From: CAYWRO01 sp964460345
GTDB taxonomy: Bacteria > Planctomycetota > Phycisphaerae > Phycisphaerales > UBA1924
Direction: 5' to 3'
DNA: 32,482 bases
Assembly (NCBI GenBank): GCA_964460345.1
Contig: CAYWRO010000043.1
Location: 1-32,482 of the forward strand
Shown: in pieces, positions 7,736 to 15,636 of the stretch
How positions within the stretch are numbered: the stretch's first letter is position 1
Layout: every line of letters begins with the position of its first letter
Position numbers and translations under genes: made by a program
The notes under the pieces: model-generated
Database searches by the model: none
The model's input: the letters and a program-made list of their open reading frames with translations, nothing else
Told to the model about the DNA's origin: nothing

Positions 7736-8404
7736 ATGACCGGCGGCTGGTGGGTAGCAGAACTCTGGGCCAGCAACCCGCCCATGCTTGTCTCGTGGGT
7801 CTTCTGGGTCATCGCATCAATTACCCTGCACGAGTTGGGGCACGGTTGGGCGGCCATCCGGGCCGGCGATAACACGCCGCGGGAGACCGGTCACATGACC
7901 TGGAATCCCATCGTGCACATTGGGTGGTTTGGCCTGATCGCCTTCGCCATCTTCGGCCTTGCCTGGGGGATGATGCCCGTGAACCCGTCGCGATTTCGCG
8001 GCCGGCACGACGGGGCAAAGGTCGCGTTCGCCGGACCGGCGATGAACCTGTCTCTGGCTGCGGCGTGTGTCGTACTCGGGGCGTTGTGGCTTCGCTTCGG
8101 GATGACGAACATTGGGTTAACGGCGCTTGCGGAGAACCTCTGGACGTTCTTCGTCATCGGTTCATCCGTGAACCTGCTGCTGTTCACATTGAATCTGATT
8201 CCGCTTCCGCCGCTGGACGGCTCCCGCATTCTGGAGAGCTACGTTCCCGGTGCGAACAACTGGGCGCTGACGCAGGGCGGACAGTTGTTCGCCCTGGCGG
8301 TCTTCATCGGGATCTTCTTCTTTCTGGGGCCGGAGATCTTCCAGTTCTCGATCAGCAGCAGCCTTCGAGCGATCGTTGCGTTGGCTGGAGCGATCGGCGG
8401 CTAG
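7736..8404 (+). CDS. M50 family (site-2 protease-like) membrane metallopeptidase
   Basis: Intramembrane zinc protease-like protein of 222 residues. The zinc motif HELGH (32-36) lies in the first membrane helix region, and the third ligand motif NLIPLPPLDGSR (153-164, Asp161) is present. FAGPAMNLSLAAA (98-110) is the other conserved block of short S2P relatives. Four to five membrane helices and no PDZ domain suggest the minimal subfamily, whose substrates are unknown. The ATG at 7736 has GAGGAACG upstream. The gene follows the rplT hairpin and ends on a CTAG that is also the stop of the convergent agmatinase-like gene. Zinc and protease activity are inferred from the family. Confidence 0.88.
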   Translation: MTGGWWVAELWASNPPMLVSWVFWVIASITLHELGHGWAAIRAGDNTPRETGHMTWNPIVHIGWFGLIAFAIFGLAWGMMPVNPSRFRGRHDGAKVAFAGPAMNLSLAAACVVLGALWLRFGMTNIGLTALAENLWTFFVIGSSVNLLLFTLNLIPLPPLDGSRILESYVPGANNWALTQGGQLFALAVFIGIFFFLGPEIFQFSISSSLRAIVALAGAIGG

Positions 8405-9453
8405 CGAGTTCGTCCGAGTGCGCACAGCTTGTAGAGGATCCGCGCTCCGACGTTCGCGTCCCATTCAGGTTCAGCCCGGTTCGGGCCGGGAGCGACTTCG
8501 ACCAGGTCGAACCCGACGACGGTGCGCCCGCTGTGCGCAATCGCCTCGATCAAGGTGCACGCCCGATTGAAACTCAACCCGCCGGGCACCGGCGTGCCGG
8601 TATGGGGACAGAGGGAGGGATCGAGCCCGTCGATGTCGAAGGAGATGTAGATGTGCTGCGGAAGCCCGTCGATCGCCTCTTCGCACAACCGGCCGAACGG
8701 CACGCGCTCGTCCTCCATGCGCTTGTGCCAGTCGAGGTCAAACTGGGTGCTGATGCGCTCCGTGTGCGCCTTCATCAGCTCATACTCGCCGCGGCTGTAG
8801 TCACGGATGCCGATCTGTACCAGCCGGGTGACCTCGGGAATCTCGGCCAGCACGTTGTACATGATTGAGGCGTGTGAGTGCCGGAAGCCTTCGAAGGCCG
8901 GCCGCAGGTCCATGTGGGCATCGATCTGGAGGACGCCGAGTCCTGCGCCGCCGCGTCCGGCGACGTTCTTCTCACGTCCGAAGCGTTCGGCACAGGCCTT
9001 GATGGCGCCAAGGGGCGTGGAGTGATCGCCGCCGACGAGCCCGGGGAGCTTGCCCTCGTCGAGAATCTGCACGGTCGCTGCGTAGACGTGTCGTTCCACC
9101 TCGACCGATGCTTCATCAATCTGCCGAACCGCCTCGGTGTCGTCGGCTCCGGCCCCGCCGCGCTCGATGATCGGAGCCGCCAGCGCACGGGCACGGCGTG
9201 ACAGGTCGAGGATTTCCGACGACGGGCGCTCCATGTAGATGCCGCGTTCGTAGATCGGGCCGAACTGGTGGTCCTGCAGGTCGACCTGGAGGGAGGCCTG
9301 CTTGATTGCCGCGGGACCCTCGCAGCAGCCACCCCCGTACGAGGTGGTGGCGTCGAACGGAACGGGCGTGAGGATGACCGCCGCTTCCGCGCGGGAGAAT
9401 GGGAGCCCGAAGATTCCGTCGCCGGTGGCCGCTGCATCTGGATCGAAAGTCAT
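8401..9453 (-). CDS. speB: Agmatinase/arginase (ureohydrolase) family protein
   Basis: Binuclear manganese enzyme family that removes urea from agmatine (to putrescine) or a related guanidino compound. All metal ligands are visible: His144 in GGDHS, Asp178/His180/Asp182 in DAHMD, and Asp273/Asp275 in SFDIDGLDPSLCPHTGTP, which also carries the PGG loop. SYGGGCCEGPAAIK (38-51) is the family's N-terminal substrate-pocket block. At 350 residues it is somewhat longer than typical agmatinase (~305), with an extra helical stretch at ~78-125. Substrate is uncertain: agmatine is most likely, but guanidinobutyrate or other guanidino compounds are possible. It is divergent from the ApgM-like gene (86 bases apart) with no clear ribosome binding site. 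Confidence 0.88.
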   Translation of the reverse strand: MTFDPDAAATGDGIFGLPFSRAEAAVILTPVPFDATTSYGGGCCEGPAAIKQASLQVDLQDHQFGPIYERGIYMERPSSEILDLSRRARALAAPIIERGGAGADDTEAVRQIDEASVEVERHVYAATVQILDEGKLPGLVGGDHSTPLGAIKACAERFGREKNVAGRGGAGLGVLQIDAHMDLRPAFEGFRHSHASIMYNVLAEIPEVTRLVQIGIRDYSRGEYELMKAHTERISTQFDLDWHKRMEDERVPFGRLCEEAIDGLPQHIYISFDIDGLDPSLCPHTGTPVPGGLSFNRACTLIEAIAHSGRTVVGFDLVEVAPGPNRAEPEWDANVGARILYKLCALGRTR

Positions 9454-9539
9454 GCGCGCAGTGTACGCCGGACCGACGCACGCCCAGTACCCGGGGCTTG
9501 TCCCGGTTGCGCCCGCCTGTCGAGGGATATCCTCCAGAT

Positions 9540-10820
9540 GTGAAGTACGGCATGGTCATCCTCGGCGGCGCGGCGGGCGAACCTCTGGCCGAGTACGACG
9601 ATCGCACGCCGCTCGAAGCGGCCTCAACGCCCAACCTTGATCGCCTTGCCCGCGCGGGACGCATCGGCGCGGTCGCGGCCACCCCGGCAGACCTGCAGCC
9701 GGATCCAGCGCTCTGCCGAATGGCGCTGCTCGGGTATGACGCGGCCAGGGAGTATCCCGGGCGGGGCGCGGTCGACGCGGCCGCGATCGGCATCGAGCCT
9801 GGCGAGGGTGAGTGGGCGTTGCATCTTGATTTACTCTGCGCCGGAGAGCCTGAGGCCGATGCCGATGGCCTCATCCTGGGCATGCCTTGCAGGCTCGAAG
9901 CCGAACACGAGGTTCAGCTTGTCAGGGACATCGTGGAACACGTGGGCGAGGTGGAACCGAGGCTGCTGGAGCGTGTGCAGATCGAGCATCTCCCCGGCGC
10001 TGAGGGCGGGGCGCTGTTGGTGGACCGTTCAGGACGGGATTACGAAGACGTCGAGACGGCCTGCCCCGATGCGCTGGTCGAGGAGGCCTGGGAGGACTGG
10101 ATGCCGGCGTCCGGGCGGCGTGGGGCGCCGGCGGCCGAGGCTCTGGTGCGCGTGATGGAGTTGGCGGCAGAGGCCCTCGGCCGGCATCCTGTCAACGCGA
10201 CGCGTCGCGAAGCGAACCTGCCGGCGGCGAACATGGCCTGGCTGTGGGGGGCTGCGCCGCACAGGCAGATTCAGGCGTTTTCCGAACGCTACGGCCTGTC
10301 GGCGACCTGCCTCGGGCAGGGCCCTGTGTCGGCCGGGGTGGCAAGGTTGCTGGGGGTTCCGTACGAGCCCTGGCGGGTACACGAAAGCGCGGAGCACGCG
10401 TCGGACATGCTCTATGAGCGGCTGCTTCGGATCGATCTGCTGTGCATTGTGCCGGAGATCGGTTCGATGCGGGGACAAGACGCCGCGGGCCGGATCGCCG
10501 CGATCGAGCACGCCGATGCGCACGTCATCCGCCCCCTTGCGGAGGCGCTGGCCCGCTTCGGCGATATTGAGCAGAATGAACACGCCGAGGGCTGGCGCAT
10601 TCTCGTCGTGGCGGATCGGTTCATTACTGCTGCGGGAGCCGATCCGACGCCGACACCTCTGTTGCTGGCCGGCAGTTGGGTTCGGTCCCTTGTGTCCCGG
10701 CAGTTCAACGAACGAGATGCGATCTCGAGCGACCTTGCGATCGAACGCGGCCACGAACTGATGGAGTACTTTCTCCGCGGCGGCATGGCCGACAGGCGGC
10801 CGCGGCTCAGACCGGAGTGA
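9540..10820 (+). CDS. Archaeal-type phosphoglycerate mutase (ApgM) homologue lacking catalytic residues
   Basis: Member of the cofactor-independent, alkaline-phosphatase-fold ApgM family by overall pattern: VKYGMVILGG start, TPLEAASTPNLDRLARAGRIG, LLGYD, YPGRG, NLPAANMAWLWG, and the late AIEHAD region. It appears inactive. The metal-binding DG after the first strand is GG (9-10). The nucleophile Ser of GSD..N.SLLGYD aligns with Pro56. The D-EAGH-D block reads PEIGSMRGQD, the last D-H-TP block reads ADRFIT, and the final ligand His reads Ala (GADPTP). GTG 9540 is the start because it aligns with the family N-terminus; the longer ORF from 9399 overlaps the divergent gene's promoter region. 426 residues. 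It begins a packed gene run (2-base gap to the next gene). A binding or regulatory role is possible but unproven. Confidence 0.82.
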   Translation: MKYGMVILGGAAGEPLAEYDDRTPLEAASTPNLDRLARAGRIGAVAATPADLQPDPALCRMALLGYDAAREYPGRGAVDAAAIGIEPGEGEWALHLDLLCAGEPEADADGLILGMPCRLEAEHEVQLVRDIVEHVGEVEPRLLERVQIEHLPGAEGGALLVDRSGRDYEDVETACPDALVEEAWEDWMPASGRRGAPAAEALVRVMELAAEALGRHPVNATRREANLPAANMAWLWGAAPHRQIQAFSERYGLSATCLGQGPVSAGVARLLGVPYEPWRVHESAEHASDMLYERLLRIDLLCIVPEIGSMRGQDAAGRIAAIEHADAHVIRPLAEALARFGDIEQNEHAEGWRILVVADRFITAAGADPTPTPLLLAGSWVRSLVSRQFNERDAISSDLAIERGHELMEYFLRGGMADRRPRLRPE

Positions 10821-10822
10821 CG

Positions 10823-11551
10823 ATGGCTGACGAAGAGGCGCACCATTACGATCTTGAGCCGCCGGAGGAGCGCGAGAACGGCAGCGACGAAGCCAGCCTG
10901 CTTCGCGAGACGGCCGACACTTGTCCGAACTGCGGAGCAGCACTCGCGCGGGATGAGATTTTGTGCATGAAGTGCGGCTACGACCTGGAGGCCAATGTTG
11001 TCCGCAAGCCGAAGGTCGACGAGGGGGAAGCCGCCGACGCGGAGCCGGAAGAGCCGGACCTGTTCGTCGAGCCGGGACGTGGACCGCCGAAGCTCCTGGC
11101 CATCGCCGGTGGCGTTATCACCGTTGCGGCGATGGTCCTTGCCGGCGTTAACGCTCGCGTCGATGGGGCGGCCGTGGCCGCGGCGGTGATCCTGCCGCTG
11201 TACGAGGTGCTTCTGCACACGGCCAGCGGCGTCCTGGCGCTGTTCATTGTCTCCAAACTGGTCGAGGAGCGGTTCGGCAATCCGGAACTGGCCGCGGCCC
11301 GCATGATGGTTGCCTTTGCACTGTTTCAACTTTTCATGGCGATGGAGATTCCGGTTCAGGTCGTCGGCGGCGTGCTGAAGTCGATTCTCGGACTTGGCGC
11401 TTACTGGCTGGCCGTCTGGTGGCTTTTCAAGAAGACGCCTGCTGTGACGCTGCTGATCATGGCTGCCCACATTGCGCTCTGGGCGTTCGTCTGGATCGGG
11501 AAGGTCCTGTATGAAGCGGCCACTCCCGCCGCCGCCACCGCGGGGGGATAA
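10823..11551 (+). CDS. Zinc-ribbon multi-pass membrane protein, unknown function
   Basis: 242 residues. The acidic N-terminus leads into a two-CxxC zinc ribbon (CPNCGAALARDEILCMKCGY, ~residues 34-53), which probably lies in the cytoplasm. A Glu/Asp-rich linker follows, then about five hydrophobic helices, including LLAIAGGVITVAAMVLAG, AAVILPLYEVLLHTASGVL, MMVAFALFQLFMAMEIP, ILGLGAYWLAVWWLF and LLIMAAHIALWAFVWIGKVL. This zinc-ribbon-plus-membrane layout is common in Planctomycetota and has no assigned role. It starts 2 bases after the ApgM-like stop, so the two are almost certainly co-transcribed. The ribbon may bind protein or nucleic acid; I cannot tell which. Confidence 0.8.
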   Translation: MADEEAHHYDLEPPEERENGSDEASLLRETADTCPNCGAALARDEILCMKCGYDLEANVVRKPKVDEGEAADAEPEEPDLFVEPGRGPPKLLAIAGGVITVAAMVLAGVNARVDGAAVAAAVILPLYEVLLHTASGVLALFIVSKLVEERFGNPELAAARMMVAFALFQLFMAMEIPVQVVGGVLKSILGLGAYWLAVWWLFKKTPAVTLLIMAAHIALWAFVWIGKVLYEAATPAAATAGG

Positions 11552-11627
11552 GGTGCAATGGGCGCTTCCGATTTCCCACAGATGGGGGAGCGATGCGAAA
11601 CGGGAGCACCCCTGATCGGGCACCGTG

Positions 11628-13424
11628 ATGGCGGATCGAACGTCAGACAAACCTTCTGCCGAACTCATTGCGGCACTCACCGCCGTTGCGTCCGCGCGCG
11701 CACGCCTGGAGCGAACCGGACTTCCGTGGAGTCGTGAGCATGATGCCGCGGCCGCCGCGGCGGTCATGCTGGGGACGACTGCGGTTTCCGGGGCGCGGGA
11801 GCTCCTGACGGTGGGGCTTGTGGGCGGGGCATCCAGCGGCAAGAGCACGCTCCTGAACAATCTGGTCGGGCGCGTCATCAGCGACGTCGCGATCCGCGCC
11901 CACACAACGGAGGGGCCGATCGTTGCAGCATGCCCTGATCAGATCGACGTCATCCGCACACACGTCCGGGAGCGCGGATGGCTGCTCCGGGGCGCGGATG
12001 TACGCGAGGCTTCGGATGCGCCGGTGACGGGAAGTGGGGACGCCATTACGCTGGTTCGGGTCGACTTCCCAGCGGCGCGGGGCGGCGAGAGTAAGCCGGT
12101 CCTGGTGGACACGCCCGACTTCACCTCGCTGGCGGCCCGGGATTCCGGTGACCTCACGCGCGCAATGCTTCCCTGGATGGACCGCGTCGTTGTGACGATT
12201 GACGAGGATCGCTGGTTTGACGAGCAGGTCTTCGGGTGGCTGCGGCGGCGGCTCGACGAGCTGGCGATCGAGCGGCTCGTGGTCTTCAACCGTTGCCAGC
12301 GCGGCGGAGAGATCGCGCTTCCGTACGTCGATCGCGACCAGCCGCCGGGCGAAACCGTTGTCGGTAGTGCGGATGAGGATCGGCTCAAGGACCGGGCTCG
12401 CCTCTTCGCGGCGGAGCATGTGGTCATGCCGTTTGCTCCCGGTCGGGGGCCCGCTTCGCTTTCGCCTGAGCGGTTGCGCCTTATTCAGGACTGGCTCGCC
12501 CGACCGCGCGATGCGCATCAGCAGCGCAGGCGATTCGAGGCGCTTACGGCGTTTGTCGGCCGGGCGGCCCGGCGGGTGACCGTTGAGAACGCCCGCCGCG
12601 CCGGCCTGCATGCAGAACTGGCCGAGAGCCTGAAGCACGAGGCCGCCGCACTCGCCCCCGATGAACGCGTGCTCGCGTTTGAGGTCCTTCTCTCGCCGGA
12701 GCAGAGACGGCAGCTCGATCCCGTATATCAGGCGATCGTCCGGCCGGTCGAGTGGGCGGGCAGGTGGAGCCGCCGCATCACGGGAGGTCTCGCCTCGATT
12801 CGCGACGTCGAAGGGCGCGAGGAGCATGAAACGATCGGTGTTCGAGGACGAGCCTTCTTTCTGGCCGAGCGGGCGCGGATGGTCGACCGACTCGGGACCG
12901 TCGCACGCCGAAGTGAGCTCTGCGTGCTCGCCGGCGGTGCGGCACAGTTTGAGCGGGAGGTATCCGCCGCCGAGGCGGAGGACGAGGCTGCCACTCTCTC
13001 GCGCGGCTGCGAGCGCGCGTACGACGCGTTCATCGAGCGGCTGGAGGCCGAGGCGAAGAACGTCCGGCTCGGACCGGTATCGTCCGGGGGCGCGCTGGCG
13101 GGAGCCGTCATCGGAGGAGTTCTCGCGGCCGCGCCCGGGGGAGTCCTGATGCCTGTCGGTGCGGCGATCGGCGCGGCGGTGGGGGGCATCACCTCCGCGG
13201 CCGGGGCGCGAAGCGCCTGGCGTGTGGTGCGCCTCATGATGCGCACGCCGGAGCTGCGCGAACTGTGGAACGCCGTTCGCGCGTACCGCCAGGGCCTCCT
13301 CACGGCTGCGGAGCGCGAACGCGAACGTTTGCTGGCCGCTGCGGCGGTCGCATTCATTCCCACGGGCGATCCGTTGGAGCGGTCCTTCACGCGGCTGGCC
13401 GCGGTCGGGGGAGGCGGAGCATGA
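11628..13424 (+). CDS. Dynamin-like / YfjP-type large GTPase (first of a pair)
   Basis: 598-residue P-loop GTPase. G1 is GGASSGKST (66-74), a G2 Thr is in RAHTTEG (91-96), and G3 is DTPDF (161-165). The expected G4 NKxD reads NRCQ (221-224), so base specificity may be weakened. A long helical region with basic patches follows. Near the C-terminus a Gly/Ala-rich hydrophobic hairpin (~485-530, including GAVIGGVLAAAPGGV and GAAIGAAVGGI) could insert in a membrane. These traits fit bacterial dynamin-like or Era/YfjP-type GTPases, which bind and remodel membranes, often as adjacent pairs. GTG 11625 directly precedes the ATG and is an alternative start. The stop overlaps the ATG of the second GTPase (ATGA). 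Confidence 0.8.
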   Translation: MADRTSDKPSAELIAALTAVASARARLERTGLPWSREHDAAAAAAVMLGTTAVSGARELLTVGLVGGASSGKSTLLNNLVGRVISDVAIRAHTTEGPIVAACPDQIDVIRTHVRERGWLLRGADVREASDAPVTGSGDAITLVRVDFPAARGGESKPVLVDTPDFTSLAARDSGDLTRAMLPWMDRVVVTIDEDRWFDEQVFGWLRRRLDELAIERLVVFNRCQRGGEIALPYVDRDQPPGETVVGSADEDRLKDRARLFAAEHVVMPFAPGRGPASLSPERLRLIQDWLARPRDAHQQRRRFEALTAFVGRAARRVTVENARRAGLHAELAESLKHEAAALAPDERVLAFEVLLSPEQRRQLDPVYQAIVRPVEWAGRWSRRITGGLASIRDVEGREEHETIGVRGRAFFLAERARMVDRLGTVARRSELCVLAGGAAQFEREVSAAEAEDEAATLSRGCERAYDAFIERLEAEAKNVRLGPVSSGGALAGAVIGGVLAAAPGGVLMPVGAAIGAAVGGITSAAGARSAWRVVRLMMRTPELRELWNAVRAYRQGLLTAAERERERLLAAAAVAFIPTGDPLERSFTRLAAVGGGGA

Positions 13425-15337
13425 TCCAGATCCGGGATGAGCGAGCCGCGCTTCATGCGCTCAATGAGGAGATGGGGCGCGTTCTGCGCGTCGGGCCGGC
13501 GCCGCTGGCCTCGCGCAGCCGCAGCGCCGCCGATCCGCTCGTGATCTGCGGCCTTATCGGCGGCAAGGATGTTGGAAAGTCAGCACTTGTCAATGCGCTG
13601 GCAGGCCTCGAAGTCTCTCAGGATCGCGAAGAAATCGGAGAAGGCACAGCGGGCGTCGTTGCGTACGTGCACGCTGAGGATGAGCCGCACCTGCGTGCGC
13701 GTTTGCACCTCATGCAGGAAGGGAACGGCGCGCCTCAAAGCGCGGCGGCCGTCGAGCGCATCGTCCGCCACAATGCCGATGCGCTCCGCGGCCTGGCCCT
13801 GCTCGACCTGCCCGACGTCACCAGCACCTTCGAGAGTCACGCGTTGATCGTGCGCGCGATCGCTCCCCTGCTTGACAGGGTTGTATGGCTGTGGGATCCG
13901 GTGCTTGCCGGTGACCGGCTTTATGCCGAGCGCATCGGGCCAGTCATCAAGGATCACGCAAACGTCTGGCTCACGCTCAACAAGGTCGATCTGCTCGCGC
14001 GTGACGAGGCCAAGCCGGGCGTGAAGGCGGATGAACTTTGGGCTGGCTGGCAGGACTGGTTTGCGTCCATGGCGCGCACTGCCGCGGATGAGGGCGGCGC
14101 AGACAGCGACGTCCCGCCGCGGCGCGTGTTCATGCTCGCTGCTGCTTTCCCGACACCGGAGGCTTTCATCAGGTCGATCGAGCGTGCGTGGGGCGATGCG
14201 GGACTGGAGCGACACGCCGAGGCACGTCCGACCATCGCTCGCATCGGCCAGTATGCAGCGGGCGAACTGGATGGCCTTCGCGAGGCGCTGCTCACTCCTG
14301 TTTCGAAGGAGGAGGCGGCCCGCATCAAGGCGGCAAATGCCGCCGCGGAGACCGCCAGCGACCGAGCGCTGATCGACCGTCACTATCAACTCTCAGATCT
14401 GGCGACGCTCGCCAGCGAGGCCCCCGACCAGATTCGCGACGACTTTCATCGCTACTTCGACGCTTCCCTCGTCACATCCGTGGCCCAGCGCCTCGCCCGC
14501 CGCGGCTTGAGCACTGCGGAGCTGGCAGAGCGGGTCCTCGCCATCCGCGTCCAGGACTGGCCGCTGCTACCGGCCGTTTATTGGCTCATTCGTGCTCCGG
14601 TCCGGTGGCTCGGCCGGCGGATCATGGCGGAGTCGTCCTCTGTGCGAGGGGATGACCTGATGCGGGTCGATGGGGTTCCGCTTCAACATCGCGTGGACGC
14701 CTTTACCGCGCGGGTTCGTGCCCGGCAGCCAGCGCTGCTTGGCGCGTTCCGCGAGCCACCGGAGATCCCTGAGTCTGGGCGGCTGGCCGCCCGGGCCCAG
14801 GCGCGGATCGAGGAAGCCCACGAGGACGTTGAGCGAGGCGTCGTCCGTGAGTGCCTGGCGCGACGGCGGTCGCCCGGTCCGCTTCGCCGTGGATTGGTGT
14901 GGTTTGTTCTGCTCTGGTTCGTCCTCCTCCAGCCCCTGCTGAGCGGGCTGCTCGGGATGATCGATGTCGATGGAACTGCAATGATCCCCCTTGATCTAGG
15001 GGGCATTCTGCAGGCCCTTGCAATCCTGGTGACCACGCTTGGGGCCACGGCATTGCTCAAGGGGCTTGCCGTCACCCTGCTCGTTTACGTGATGATGTTG
15101 ATGGCCATGTTTGGGCGGGCTGCCCGCGATGTGCGCCGTCTCCGCGCCGGGCACACCCCTCGGGAAGCGCTCACCCTGGATGACGCGGAGGCTGCCTACG
15201 CGTATGGCGAGCGGGTTCACCACGCCCTTGGTGACACGGTTCTTGCTCCGGTCCTGGAGCCCTTTGAGGCCCTTGCGGAACGGATTGAGGGCTGGCGTGA
15301 TCGCAGCATCGGGCCAACGGGGTCGCGACCCGATTGA
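13421..15337 (+). CDS. Dynamin-like membrane GTPase (second of a pair)
   Basis: 638 residues, overlapping the preceding GTPase by 4 bases with GGAGG upstream. G1 is GGKDVGKS (47-54), a likely G2 Thr is at 77 (GEGTAG), G3 is DLPDV (129-133), and G4 is a canonical NKVD (187-190). The helical middle ends in two strongly hydrophobic segments, ~490-515 (GLVWFVLLWFVLLQPLLSGL) and ~528-565 (ILQALAILVTTLGATALLKG onward), so the protein is probably membrane-anchored with the GTPase domain in the cytoplasm. Its partner has a degenerate G4 and a softer hydrophobic hairpin, suggesting a heteromeric pair as in other tandem bacterial dynamins. Membrane repair, fission or vesicle formation are possible roles; none is shown by the sequence. 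Confidence 0.82.
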   Translation: MIQIRDERAALHALNEEMGRVLRVGPAPLASRSRSAADPLVICGLIGGKDVGKSALVNALAGLEVSQDREEIGEGTAGVVAYVHAEDEPHLRARLHLMQEGNGAPQSAAAVERIVRHNADALRGLALLDLPDVTSTFESHALIVRAIAPLLDRVVWLWDPVLAGDRLYAERIGPVIKDHANVWLTLNKVDLLARDEAKPGVKADELWAGWQDWFASMARTAADEGGADSDVPPRRVFMLAAAFPTPEAFIRSIERAWGDAGLERHAEARPTIARIGQYAAGELDGLREALLTPVSKEEAARIKAANAAAETASDRALIDRHYQLSDLATLASEAPDQIRDDFHRYFDASLVTSVAQRLARRGLSTAELAERVLAIRVQDWPLLPAVYWLIRAPVRWLGRRIMAESSSVRGDDLMRVDGVPLQHRVDAFTARVRARQPALLGAFREPPEIPESGRLAARAQARIEEAHEDVERGVVRECLARRRSPGPLRRGLVWFVLLWFVLLQPLLSGLLGMIDVDGTAMIPLDLGGILQALAILVTTLGATALLKGLAVTLLVYVMMLMAMFGRAARDVRRLRAGHTPREALTLDDAEAAYAYGERVHHALGDTVLAPVLEPFEALAERIEGWRDRSIGPTGSRPD

Positions 15338-15346
15338 CGGGTCGCG
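15324..15346 (+). repeat. Inverted repeat over the stop codon of the second GTPase
   Basis: CGCGACCC / GGGTCGCG, 8 perfect pairs with a 7-base loop containing the TGA stop (15335-15337). No T run follows, so it is not a classical intrinsic terminator. It could stall translation or transcription, or protect the mRNA end. Significance uncertain. Confidence 0.4.
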
Positions 15347-15456
15347 AAGGGCGCGAGTGCCTCAAAGAAAAGTGCCCGGTTTTCATTCGGAGCGGTCAGG
15401 CCCTTGCCGCGGCGGCGGTGTAGCGGAAGGGTGATGATCTCGGCCGGCCGTTCGGT

Positions 15457-15483
15457 TTGAGGAGTTCACGAGGAACCTATACC
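15457..15483 (+). promoter_or_regulatory. Weak promoter candidate before the opp operon
   Basis: The ~300 bases between the GTPase pair and oppA contain no gene. Within them TTGAGG (15457-15462) and TATACC (15478-15483) are separated by 15 bases, shorter than ideal. This is the best promoter-like pair I could find there. No repeat, riboswitch or operator was recognised in the rest of the gap. Confidence 0.22.
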
Positions 15484-15636
15484 ATCTGCCCCCTTCAGGT
15501 GGCGCCTTCCGCGTTACCGGCTCCGGAGCGGGTCAGCGTCCGGGGAGGGGGGCACCTTTGAACGCCAGTCGGGCTGCCGAGTGGCTGTTTGCAGTGGTCG
15601 GATCGCTGGGCGTGCAGCCCGGCCTCGGAGGATGTG

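Noticed and set aside
10412..11905. 497-codon minus-strand open frame
   Set aside because: It runs antisense to the ApgM-like, zinc-ribbon and GTPase genes, which have real motifs, and it has no recognisable domain.
11643..12827. 394-codon minus-strand open frame
   Set aside because: Antisense to the P-loop GTPase gene; composition typical of a shadow frame.
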